In this document: in pieces, positions 45,068-56,912 of the stretch
How positions within the stretch are numbered: the first letter of the stretch is position 1
Layout of the letters: the number at the start of each line of letters is the position of its first letter
Assembly (NCBI GenBank): GCA_900074885.1
Contig: FJUW01000011.1
Location: 186,001 to 250,000 of the forward strand
Source of the DNA: Rhynchosporium graminicola
Taxonomy: Eukaryota; Ascomycota; Leotiomycetes; Helotiales; Ploettnerulaceae
DNA length: 64,000 bases
Reading direction: 5' to 3'
Translations under genes and position numbers: made by a program
The notes under the pieces: model-generated
Seen by the model: only the letters and a program-made list of their open reading frames with translations
The model's database searches: none
What the model was told of the DNA's origin: nothing

Positions 45068-47659
45068 TTACCACTAGGGATAGGAGTCGGTTTTGCTACG
45101 ACACACATGGCGTTCTGGATTTGAGGGATGGAGTTTCGGCCAGTGATGGGGCCGGCTACAGCGTGCGAGAAACGTGATGAGGCGTAGATGGTCTGTAAAT
45201 AATCAAGTGGATTGCAGTAGACAGCATCCAGCACTTATCCCCTTGTCCAATTCTTGAACAGGCAAAATGCTCATCGTTCTGATATTCTGGGACGAGCATG
45301 TTCTCTCGGTCTGTTCAATCATAACTACCTTTCAGAAAGAGAAACATTGGGATGTCTTGTCTGTCTGTACGATTGAGATGCCTTGGGAGCAAGCACCCAC
45401 TCAGCATAACTTACAGCAGGCCAAGGATGTGTCAGCGTCGTTGCGAGTAGTCGCTGAACAAATAGAGCGAGAGTCCGACAAGGGTAGTTCGCAAGAAGTC
45501 AAAAGACTCCAGAAGGGTTGACTGAGTCTCTCTGCGACGAAATCTCTCAATCATCTCACAAAACTGTTATGATTTGCGCGTTCAGAGATTTTAAGAGTAA
45601 ACCAGAGCGAGAACGAGAGCGATAAATCTTCCGTGGCTTCAACGAACTACCTGTGAGATATCTTAGGTCTGGTCATAATAGCAAATCTACAGCTACGTTG
45701 GCTCATTACATTCAAGAATCCAAGACCATTCAAGATGTCCCTCCTTCAACAGTTCCTCCGCAAACTCGCTCTACCCCTCGCTTAAATCACAATCGTCAAC
45801 AAGCAAGCCATTTCGACACCAGCAAATCCACCAACCTGCGGCCGCAGACTCCGAAATCCACTCGCCCTCATCACCCGCGTTAGGGTACTTCCTTTCGGTT
45901 GACCCCGGTCCATCTTACTGCTCACTTCACGTCGGGTACTACGGACCTATCTCCGTAAACATTCCTTCCCGGTATGTCTGTCTGTTGACGAATTTAGGCT
46001 CATCTCATCTCATCTCATCTCATCGCATCTCGTCCCGTCCTTGGCTCGATCCCAGACCCACTGACTGCTTCGTATAGCGTGGACTGGGAATGTGATATCA
46101 GCGCCTACCAGCGCGGAGATATTGCTCTGTTGGCTATGCTGGCCGGCCGTTGTTGGTTACGTTACCAGGGTAGGGTCGTGGGGGTCGAAGTGGGGTGGGG
46201 TTGCTATTGAGCCTGTATCCGATCGACATTTGAGCCGTGCTTGAGATTTCTTGGTTCTGTTGGGTCCGTTGATCGAATGGTTTTAGAGTGTCAGGAACTT
46301 GTTTGACGACGACTTGAGGATGGAGTGACGTGAACAAGGATAGGAAAACGGGCTTTCAGCGAAGAAGCTTAATATTAAACTCATCTGCCTGTAGGTCGAG
46401 TGTGCCAGTCACGTGTCATTCTCCGCGAAATCTCGATGAAGATGTCATCACATCATGAGTTTATATATGGATGCTAGTTGCAAAGCCCTAGCTACAATCT
46501 CCACGAGTCTAGTCTGGCTGAGCTGACATATCGTCCGCCGAGCGAGGACTTGTATTCCGTCTCGTATTCGACAAGATCCCAGTCCAGTTGACAAACTTTG
46601 CCGACCTCTGGAATAATCATTCAGTCAGTTCGATGCCCAGACTCATATTATTTCATCCCATTCCATCTTGGTGGCAACGAGGTCGTACCCAATCTCCCAA
46701 ACTCTCAGTCTCCCAATTCCTCCTAAGCTCCTTCTCTCAACATCCTGGACTATTAAACGTTTCTCAACTCATTTACCCCAGATGTAACTCCTTCCACAAC
46801 ACCCAGGTCGGCACAAGTAGGAGCAGTAGTAAAGTAAACTCCCCCACCCAAGAAAGGAGAGGTCAACAAAGTTTCCACAGCTCGTAATAACATAAGCAAA
46901 CAAAGCCACTGGCAAGTCTAAGAGATACAAAAGCAAGAAACCGGCCAAACACCATGATTCAGATAGCCCTTCGCCATAGTAAGATGTGATTCTTTTTTAA
47001 AGCCCCGTTCAATGCGTACGATCCCGTCCTTCCTACCTCTCGGAGGCATGTTCCCATCTCCTGGCGCCACGCCTCCCTAAAACCAAATATTCGCCTTACA
47101 AATTAGGCAATTGATTTGACTCAGCGTGGATCTCAAAACGAGAATGATAGCAGACAATTTGCTCGCTTGCTCGCTCGCCTAGATAATGATACTCAAGAGC
47201 AGTAAATAATGAAAGTTGTGAAAACACCATAAAAGCATATTTCGTAGCTCGTTAACCAACATCAAATCATACCGCAACTGCGGAACCGGATGAGACTTTC
47301 AGAAAAGAATCTGAAAAAGACGACTGAGAATAAAAACAGACAGAAGAAATAGGTTATATGGATAATGGTTGAATGGGAATTAGTGATGCTTGAAGAAGAG
47401 AATAGGGGATTCTTTGAGTTCAACGAAAGGCATCGTCTTCCTTATGACACAGTCGAGTGACGGGCTATTATCAAGTGGCTCGCCGGTGCAGAGAAGACGA
47501 AAAAGCTCCAGGGTTTCTTGCTTTTTGGATCAGATTTTGTGACTAGGTCAACAGAAAAGCTGGCGCCGCCTATGTTCCAAATAGGATTCCCGGATATATG
47601 AAGATATCATTTCGTGGATTCGAAGTACACAGATCGCAGACGGTATGAAGCGCTGATTC
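45068..47659. other. 2.6-kb interval without a recognisable gene
   Basis: Contains a CTCAT microsatellite (about 46000-46025) and scattered short ORFs, none convincing. It holds the 3' flanks of the receptor and the DUF2841-like gene, which are convergent. Confidence 0.5.
46000..46027. repeat. CTCAT microsatellite
   Basis: About five tandem CTCAT units followed by degenerate units. Confidence 0.85.
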
Positions 47660-49608
47660 CTATGAATGAAGATGGTGATGTTCATTTTTCATCTCGTGGT
47701 GAGTGTATTGTGTATTCTCATTGCCCATGTAGTCTTGAAACGCATTGGGGTTTGGCATTTGATGGTGAGCATGACCCAAACTTCCGGTCCTTGTTTGGTG
47801 GCCCAGAGGGGTAATGTTATCGTATCTGGCAATTCCATCATGGTATTGGTGCATTGGCTGAACCATGTGACCCGGCTGCTGAGGCTGAGGCTGAGGCAGG
47901 ACTGGAAAAGACGGCAAAGAAGCTTGTGGAGATGCTGCGTAGTACTGGCTCACAGGTGCTGACGTGACTGGATTTGGTGGCCATGCGTTTGGGAAAATAT
48001 TTTGCGACGGATTTGGGAATGCGGGTATATAGTTTCGTCGGCCAGGATCCATGGGATTTGGACTTTGAGGTTGATATGGGCCCATACTGCGGAAGCTTTG
48101 GTCCTCATATCCCATTTGATCCACCGAGGAGGCGGGATATCGCAATGGTAGGCCGCGCATTGATCGCATATTGTGATCTTCAGCCTGCTGGAACTGTTGA
48201 TTATGACTTAAGGAGGGAGAGACGAGACTCTCTGGTGGTGTCGGGATATGTACAGAACTATCGCCAGCATCGTCATCTTGCTCATACTTGGCACAATTCT
48301 CGCTGTCACCATCTGAATCTTCGTCGGCACTAGTTCGTTCGGCAGATCGAACGTGAATGATGGTGTCGGCATCTGTATTTGTCAGTACCATAGAACTGGC
48401 AGATAGATTCATGAAAGACTTACTGAGGCCCCCATCCTTGTATCGTTCTTGCTGTTTAGCGACTTTGAAAATCTCCTTCAGGAACGGGCGTTTCTGTTCG
48501 TTCTCAGGGTGTTCTTTGTCGGCAAACCAAGTCGACATAGCCTCGAGGGTAGCTGCTTCCAGTGCCTTGACATCAAGCTTCAGCTTTCGGACTTCCGGAC
48601 ACTGAAGATGAACTGGTTCAACAATCATTTTGAGGATGTGTACGAGGAGAATAAGTCGTTCTGGCCCCAAATTAGCACATCGATGTTTTGCACAACGCAA
48701 TGAAAGCTTACCACGTCTCAAGAGATGATCAGGCTCCTTGTGTCGGACCGCATCATCGCCTGTACCCTTTGGCCACCATGGTGGTGCTTTGTCATCTCCT
48801 TTGGTGTAAGGGTGATGAGTCTGCTTTTTGGGCTCAACAAGCTTGACAAATGCCTTGCCCATGATTTTGCAAGAAGCTTGCTGCATGTTTTTGAACCTGG
48901 TTGTGTAAAAGGCCTCTACTTGCGCGTCGTCACTGATTTTGAGGTCCTGCTTCTGTGTTGAATGTGCAACTGGAAGATCCTCATTTGACTTCTCCCTGGA
49001 TTGGGCCCCATACACCTTTCTCCTCCTTTTCGCACCGATCGACCCATCTCTCTCGGACTCCTCAGATCTTGACTTCCGGTGAGGTCGTCGAATATATTCA
49101 GATCCATTGTTGTGCTTTCTTGTGTCTGAGTCAAACTGACTGTACACTCCAGCATCTTGATGATATGCTATATTGCTAGTTAGAAACGTCCGTTCAGCTG
49201 AATCACGAATCCCAATTACATACAAGACTTCGGATATGTTTCATGTGCATTGGCTTTCAGGGCACTGTATGTGAATGATTGTCGGAATGGTTCGTTGAAG
49301 AATTCATTTCGATATGGCTTCAAGTTCTGTGACGTAAAGGTTCGCGGGCCACTTTCCTCGTCGGTCTGAATAATCAAGGCCCAATTTTTGATGCCAGGAA
49401 TCCCCACATACTCCTTAAGAGCTGAGTCTATGGAGTTGCCGTAAAGTGATGAGCTGGCTACTGTCCCCGCCTGACGCACAGTAGTTGCGGGGGGAAGTCG
49501 TTCTTGGGACGTATCAAGAAATGTGTTTCGCTCATTTCGAGACCAAGGGCTCTCCCTTTGGTAGAGATTCCCTGGCTGTAAGGGGGACTCAGGAAGTTGT
49601 TGCACCAT
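47660..49608 (-). CDS. DUF2841-like putative nuclear protein
   Basis: Minus-strand gene with exons 49608-49224, 49167-48712, 48660-48424 and 48372-47660, giving 596 residues. The first intron (GTATGT...CTAAC...TAG) is required to join the frames. The two 51-bp introns have GTAAG donors, branch-like CTAAT or CTGAC and CAG acceptors. The core at residues 210-290 reads RFKNMQQASCK, VEPKKQTHHPY, PPWWP and RHKEPDHLL, then ERLILLVHIL, the pattern I associate with fungal DUF2841. A basic KRRRK (about 175-179) is a possible nuclear signal. The C-terminal 200 residues are Pro/Gln/Ser-rich with a His-rich end, as in transcriptional regulators. No DNA-binding domain is recognised, so the nuclear role is an inference. 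Confidence 0.75.
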
Positions 49609-51950
49609 TGTTGTGATATGTGCCAGACACTTGGTCAGACTGTTCGCGTGACTTGGGACTTCACGGTGTAAAGTCGAGTTGTCGTATTGAAGATCATAAA
49701 CGAGGATGTAAGTTCAGATGAGAGGGGAGTATCTTGATAGATGTATCAGGACCAAACAGAAAGGTGCGGGCAGGATGCCTGCTGGTGGAATCTTTTGCTA
49801 GACCGGCAGAACTGATTGTGAGTTAGGTTCGCGCATGCATCCTGACAGAGACAGGAGGTGCAAAGGTCTTAGACATAAGGAATATAAGAAGTAGACGACG
49901 AACTGTTGATCTACCTCTGCTCTTTTCCGGAGGTCCAGCCAGATAATGGATGGTAGGCCAGGTTGATCTGCTGCTCTTTTGTGCTGGGATGGCCAGTGGC
50001 GTTTGTAGCAGTTTGGCAGTTACACAAGCCAGAGACCAAAGCCCAAAAGTTAGGACGCAAGGATGAGACGAGGATTATGTGGAGAAGTTGGCAGTGTACC
50101 ATTGGATGGTGGAATATCGATTGAGGCGTAGCCGTCAGCTAGATCCCGACCGAAACTGTCTTCTGCTTCCCGAGACAAGACCCGTCTTGGCCGAGTGAGC
50201 CGGTCGCTTTTTGAGCTGACTGATTTTGGGAAGATCTCGGAGTTGAGACTTGGAGAGAAACATGTAGCGATGGGAGTGCGAGATAGATAGATAGGTTGTG
50301 AAGATGCGCTACGTAGTCTTCTGGCTTGGCTGTTCACACTGGACAGTAGAATGCAATGCAATGCGGGATTGGACTTGCGCTGCTCAATGTTGTGTTTGAT
50401 TGCCTTACCCCTCTATAATCACACGCTCTTCCGAGAAGTGTGAGACATGCGCCGCTCTTACGTCTGCGGAACCCGGCAGTAAGCCACAAATCGTCCAGGA
50501 CAGTCTTGCCTAGATCAGGTAGCAGATATGTGCTCTTGTTACTCCAGTACTTCAGATCCTATCAAGCTTGTGTAGGTCCAAGTTTTCGAGTGTGATGTAT
50601 TGGAGTAATCTTCAATGCCGGTTCAAATCCTGGAAATGTTTCAAAGAATATCCTCAAACTGAGAATCGAGGACCTGATAGTGGCAGGATGGGTATTTAAA
50701 AAAAAAGTTGAAAAAACAGTATGTGGCGACGTGTCAGTCTTTAGAGGAGGCCTGGGTAAGTAAAATCTGGCCAAAGAGGAGAGTCTGATGTGAAGCGAAA
50801 ACACGGGAATATATATATCAGAAGCTCGCATCTCAGATAAGATCCTAAGTGCCCCTGTGAGTGAGCTGCAGGCCCTATAATCTGAGGAGTAGGCAACCAG
50901 GCGAGGAGGTCCAACAACAATACCCATACATATAATCAGGGGCCTAATAGACCCGGACACATACTGGAGTAGACTCTGAATGAACTGAACGCTGCTGTAA
51001 GCCTTAATGATCTCGTTCTGCTCTCTATTTCAATTTTTGTGCTGTGCTGTTACCGTGTTGGCTAACTGTTGTAAGCTCTGTAAATTTCTATGATCGCACA
51101 GTTGAATTCCAAGGCTAGGTAGTGCCATAGTTTGTAGAGGCAGAAGCACGCCGGTGCGCGGCCATTAGACGGTTCTGTTCGGCACTCTTGACATCTTGGA
51201 TTATCAATATCACAGTGATCTAAGACGGTTTGTTGCTTCGAAACCGTGGCTATCATTGGATTGACTTGGTCATTTGGGACAGCGAAAGACACTGTAGATC
51301 ATACCAGAGCGCTTTTATCGGTTCACAGCAAGGGAAAGGATCAGATCGGGACCTGGATCAGGTAGTGCAGGACACACTTATCGACGACTACGTTCGTTGC
51401 GCATGCAGCAATTGGTGGCCGAGGTTCCAATCAACGAGTGTTCAAGACGCAGAATTTGCCACACGGCAGCTGTAAATAGGTCCACAGCATCGTAGTTGTC
51501 GCACCGTGCATTGCTTGGAGCATTCCGGGGTATATTCTAACAGAAAATTGAGCGGGTGAAAGCACTCATAGACCAGCCCCGCTCCGGGTACGGGTACCTG
51601 GGGTGGTATTGTGTGGTAAGCTACTCGGACGATTCGAATTGCATACAAGAAGTGGTGTTCGGGGAGCGGTAAAAACGGTGATGGTGGTGATATAGAATCA
51701 AACGTGGATCTCGTGAGGGTTGATCAGTGCCCTAGTAAGCCCAGAAGTGCTCGTTGTGAAGCTTGTGCGCAACGAAGACCCAAAAGGAGCGATGTATTCC
51801 CCCCTGTTGGTTGGGATAGGAATTCACACCCAAGTATTCTGGAAAGCAGGTAAGCATGATATTGATTTAGCTAATTGCGGTGTCTGTGGCGGTAGAACAT
51901 ACCATGCACTGGGCTGGTATGCTGCTAGGCTATAGTTGTATGAGGTGGTG

Positions 51951-51999
51951 ATGGTGGTAGTGGTAGTGGTAGTGGTAGTGGGAGTGGGAGTGGGAGTGG
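51951..51999. repeat. GGTAGT/GGGAGT microsatellite
   Basis: About eight 6-bp units, first GGTAGT and then GGGAGT, in one run. Confidence 0.85.
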
Positions 52000-54964
52000 C
52001 ACTACCGGGTAGATTGGATTCGGTTTGACCGTCTGAATCACTTCGTACCTACCTACGCACAGGAGAGACAGCGGAGCACAGGTTAGCGGAGCTGAATGCT
52101 ACGAGGAGGAGTGAGGGGGGTTTGTTGGGATTGAGGTGGAGAATCGGGTGGACCCAGAAAACACGGGCCTTGTTCACGCCGGCGCTCCATCCCGCCTCGA
52201 CTAGCTAGCTATCCGTCCCGGGGGCCTAAAGTTGATATAATATGATGTGATTTGTGGCAACTTGATATTGAAACAGTGCAAGCTCGAAGCTAAGGATGCA
52301 ACAGACTCAGAGATAGATTGTCTCGACTACATCTTGCCCAAGTTTGCAAGTACGTAGCACAATTCGCTTACTAAACGAAACTCTAACCATCGAGTAGGAA
52401 TACTATAGTAGGTAGGCGGCAGGCAGGTATAGTAGCGAGCGAGAAATTCTCCTCACACGTGTGTAGTCTATCCATGATCAAGGCCGAACTTCTGGCGCAA
52501 ATCCAATTCGCTATTACATGGTGATCTCTACGGTCGTGCTATTTCCAAGTATATACTCGCCCAGCAGGCAATCGCCAGAAATCATCGATAAGTCGGCAAG
52601 ATTAGGATAGCTCTTCAGGAGAGCCACTGTCTCTCCAAGGCCAAATTTCCTTCCTCCATCTCCATACATCGTTACAATAAGCGAGGACAAACGAGATGCA
52701 ATCGAAGAGCGAGCGGTTGCATGCGTGTTGCTCGTCCTGCCGGCTCGCGGAGGTCGACTTAAGTTCCCGAACCAATACTTGCATTTCGCGCTCAAGACAC
52801 TTGCTCGAAGCGACCGAGTCTCTCACTTTCTTGTAGATATGGAGGACTCAGATTCCGGACACGAACCGGGTACCAGATCTAACCTGTGTAAGATCGCCAC
52901 TATCCGTTGACAGGGCGGGAAAAGTTTGTAAAGCATATACTCTACATGCCTAGCTGGGCGTTAGTCTGTATAAACAGAAGCTCTCCTCTTAGCGAGAGAG
53001 TCTAGAATACCCGAAAAAACAAACACACAGGAAAGAACAAAATGGTCGAAAAGATCTTCCCTCCAATGAGCTTAAACGGCCACTGAATGTGTGCTTCCAG
53101 TCTACAAGCATGTACGGCAGTACTTCTATTCCAGGATGTGTGGTCCTCCCCAATCGCTCCACACCCTCCCAATTGATGTCTCGTTTGATCCATTTGATCC
53201 AATACAGTCAAACATCCGCTTCATCCGCCGAAAAACAATCCGCAAAAGAAATGAAGGAAACGCAATAAATTTTACATGCGATGCAAAGCATACGGATTGC
53301 CTTGATCTACGCCATGGATCCCACACCCCCTGTCCTAGAGTGCAATACGGAAGACCTGCTAAAACAAGGAAGGCTTTGAAGGAATCAGGGCACTACCTTC
53401 GGAGGCATCTCCATCATGAATATTGCACTTCTTACCTATTCAGTTCAGGTTTCGGGATTTCTTCGTTTAAATCCGCCCAACGCCCGACGCCCCAGGCCAC
53501 TCTCTACAGTATTAAAGGCGCAAAGATGTGTGCAAGGGAGTCTTCGCCTCAAGTCCAAGCTCAAACTTGCGCGGTCAGACCTTGGCACTGTCATAGATAT
53601 TCCTTTTTTGTTTGTCTCGTGGAGTAGTGCCGGACGAATCAAGCATGCCATTGTGTCTTAGAAGCCATCCCATTTCAAAAATTGTCCATAGACGCAGGAT
53701 CGCTGCTGGCGTTCTGAAATGGCTCGTTTCAGTCTCTAGAAAGTCCCCTTCGTCTGCATCTCCTGAGTCTGTGCCGTGTATAGATAGATGACATAGTACT
53801 CAGGTCTGGACTGCTCGCTTACTCACTGTTGACGATATGAAGGGGAACGGGGGGTTTCTCTTGAAGTGGGTAGAGAAGTCATTCTTGTTGGCCATTCGTT
53901 GTTGCCGAGAATATAGCGCTTCAAGATGAGTGAGTGAAGCGTGCGGATCAGCAGTACGGGGATTTTAATATCGCGCTATAAACCCAGCAAGTTTTCGATT
54001 CACACGAGTATCTCGGTGATATCCTCAGAGCAGTAATTTCCTGCAAGTACCTCCAAAAAAGCTGCTTCTATTCGCTGCCCCCGCGTTGATATTACGTCCT
54101 AGCCCCTGGCATCATGCTTTTTTTCTCCTGCTACTACAGCCGAATCCTTCCCAACCCTCAATCCCTAATAAATCTCGTCTCACCTATCCAATACCAATCT
54201 CAAATTTAAGACGTGGCCGCCTTTTCCTATAATCTCCCCTGTTTCGCGCAAGCCATCAATCACAGATCCAATCGTGGGCTCCAAATTTTCGTCTATCTTT
54301 AGCAAGTGAGAAAACCAGACCACGCTTCACGCGCATATCCAACAAAATCCGGCTTTGACAAGGTAATGTAGGGGGCTATGCAACTACAGTTTACATAAGA
54401 AAGAAATCGTTCGGCGTGCGGTTTCCAGCCACGCCTCCAAACACTATTCAGCAAAGCTCCCTCCCCTCTACAATCATCTGGCAGTCGGTCAGCCAGCCTA
54501 CCACTGCCTCAGGTACAACGACGTCGTCCATCTTCCCAAAGCCCCCAATTCTCATCAAACCAAAGCAACCCCTCGTCCCACCCATCACACTTCACGCCGC
54601 GGAAGCGGGCTCCTCACCCCCCATACATGCAGTGTGACACGATCTCGAGGTGTCAAATCCCCATATCGGCGCTCGATATGCCCCCCCCCCCATTTCTCCC
54701 TCACTCTCCCATCCTTCTTGATGCCGTGCCTGTGTACTACGAAGCTATATAACCTTATACAACCCTTCTAAGTCATGCTCACGGAGAAGAATTCCTCGCA
54801 CATTGCATTTTCGGGAGGGCACGACATAAGGTGAGGTGGATGTCAGTCAGACAGAACGCGACGCGAGGTAAGCAAGTGATCGGAGATATGAGCCATCCAC
54901 ATGTTCATGCAAGATGAAAGTTATGATTACTTTTGTTCCTGCTTGCACAGTCGTCGTAGCGCAG

Positions 54965-55016
54965 TCTTCTTCTTCTTCTTCTTCTTCTTCTTCTTCTTCT
55001 TCTTCTTCTTCTTCTT
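54965..55016. repeat. TTC microsatellite
   Basis: About 17 tandem TTC units. Read in one frame they give a poly-Ser run inside a short chance ORF (54914-55171). Confidence 0.95.
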
Positions 55017-56244
55017 TTTTCGTTCTGGCCCATTCATGCTTATCTTATCCTCCGAGGAATGTTTTACGAGCAGTTCCTAGCCTCGTCTCGGACTTTATGA
55101 CTCCTTCGCGACGGAGCTTCGAGCCGACGTCGTGTGAGCTGGGGATTTTTTGTGTTGCTTTTATTCGCTAATCCAAGATCGTTGACGAAGCAAGGCAATT
55201 CCTCGAGAACATTGACATGTGCTAAGATGTAGGCACTGGGTCCGCACCTCAAATTCAACGACGCAGATAAATCACCCCGATTCTCCATATTCAAGCTACC
55301 TGCCAGGCTTGAACAGCAGTTGCACGGCATTGGCAATACTACGCAGCCTTGATTGAAATTCGTGTATGCTCCAACCTTTTCAATCTACGGACTATCCCTG
55401 TCTAGGAGCCCAGGCCCTGCTCATAAGCCCTACTACTTGACGTGACCATGCATTCGCCACTCAATCTATCGTCTTCGTAGACGAGAAGAAACATGAAGAC
55501 AGTTTGAAACGAAGAAAGAGCGAAAATGAGAAATTGTTTCTTGGGACCGTGGTTTCAATTCATGCAAGAGACATTTCGAGCATCCACCAAGTCGAATGAT
55601 ACCTTTAGCTCTCACTGCGCATCATGGAGACTGCCAACATCCATCCGCCTCCGCAAATCCAGATATTTAAATATAACCAAACTCACGCAGAGTATAGCCT
55701 CAGCTATGTCCGTCTACCTAGCCAGCGCTTCCCATTCCCACTCTGATCCGAGTCATACCAACAAACCATTTCCCAGACATCTCCAGCACGAAGCGATTGT
55801 GCCATCACCAATAAACAATAGATTCACAAACAAAAACCATGAATGAATTCCAGCCTCCTATCGTCCTCATCTCAAGTGTCCATCCAACATGTACATCCTA
55901 CAACTAGCGATTGTCCACCATCTGAAAAACTGCCCGGAACAAAGCTCACTCGCATCCACATTCGTCTCACATCATGAATAGACCGAGCCGATCTATAGCA
56001 TAGAACGACTTCAAAGCAGCAACACTGATGCGACAACCACCCATCTAACATTCCCGCACCCATCAATCATGTTCCCCCACGCGCAATGACACCCATGCAT
56101 CCATCCATGTCTTCACATACACTTTACTGTACTCTACTCTCCCAACACCGAAGTCTACTTCTGAACGAAAACAACGTCAGTCACTCCATCTAGAATCCAT
56201 CCCCATCCTCCAACAATAACAACCCTCCGCAATCTCCAAACAAT

Positions 56245-56276
56245 CAATCCATCCATCCATCCATCCATCCATCCAC
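56245..56276. repeat. ATCC microsatellite
   Basis: About seven tandem ATCC units about 640 bp beyond the 3' end of the ABC transporter gene. Confidence 0.9.
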
Positions 56277-56912
56277 CCTTCTCGCATCCTCGCATCCTCG
56301 CTTCATCAGCAACTCCCCAACTTCCTCCCCCCAACCATGCTACCGTAGGTACCTTATCAAGAAAACGACTCGTGACCACCCCACCCCACTGCCACTCCCA
56401 AATTTCCCCAACTCACAGTTTCTTAAAGAGAATAGAAAACTCCCGTTAGACAAGCCAAACCAAACCATACCATACATTCGCTTAGTTCGCTACCAAGTTC
56501 ACAAACGTACGGTTATGTGCCATACCTTGATGAATCAAAAGCCACGTTAATTGAGCCATGAAAATATTCAAAGAAGTGCACTGGGCGGGGAAAAAAGGGC
56601 AACTTCAGTGTTGCGCAACCAGATAGAGAAAAACTCAACAATGAAAATATATTTTAAAAGTTAGGAAATGGCTAAAGAAACGATACTTGGAAGATACCTT
56701 ATGCACAATATTGTGTTTACTTCACCGTAACTTTCTTTCATCTCGTCAGTTCGCCTATTAAACTTTGATTTGATTCATGAATATCACGTCTATGCGCATC
56801 ACCGTACTAAGCAGACATAACTTCGGCTCTCATAACCATTGTAATTGATTTTCTTTACCTTTTCATCACTACACTCTATACACTACTCCCTGACTCCACC
56901 CCCTACCATTTT

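Larger units (their letters stand above)
49609..56912. other. 7.3-kb interval with microsatellites and no supported gene
   Basis: Holds the DUF2841-like gene's upstream region, several microsatellites and many short ORFs on both strands. The longest (53091-53627, 178 codons, plus) has no domain, no signal peptide and an unremarkable composition, and I do not accept it. Pyrimidine-rich and poly-C stretches occur near 54680. No transposon ends were found. Confidence 0.5.

Noticed and set aside
46134..46337. Short minus-strand Pro-rich ORF near the CTCAT repeat
   Set aside because: Low complexity, no start context, no neighbour logic.
50560..50640. Possible tRNA gene suggested by GGTTCAAATCC at about 50620
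   Set aside because: The B-box-like string stands alone. I could not find a matching A box, acceptor stem or anticodon arm upstream.
53091..53627. 178-codon plus-strand ORF
   Set aside because: No domain, signal peptide, repeat or splice context, and several other ORFs overlap it on the opposite strand. It looks like a chance open frame in GC-balanced DNA.
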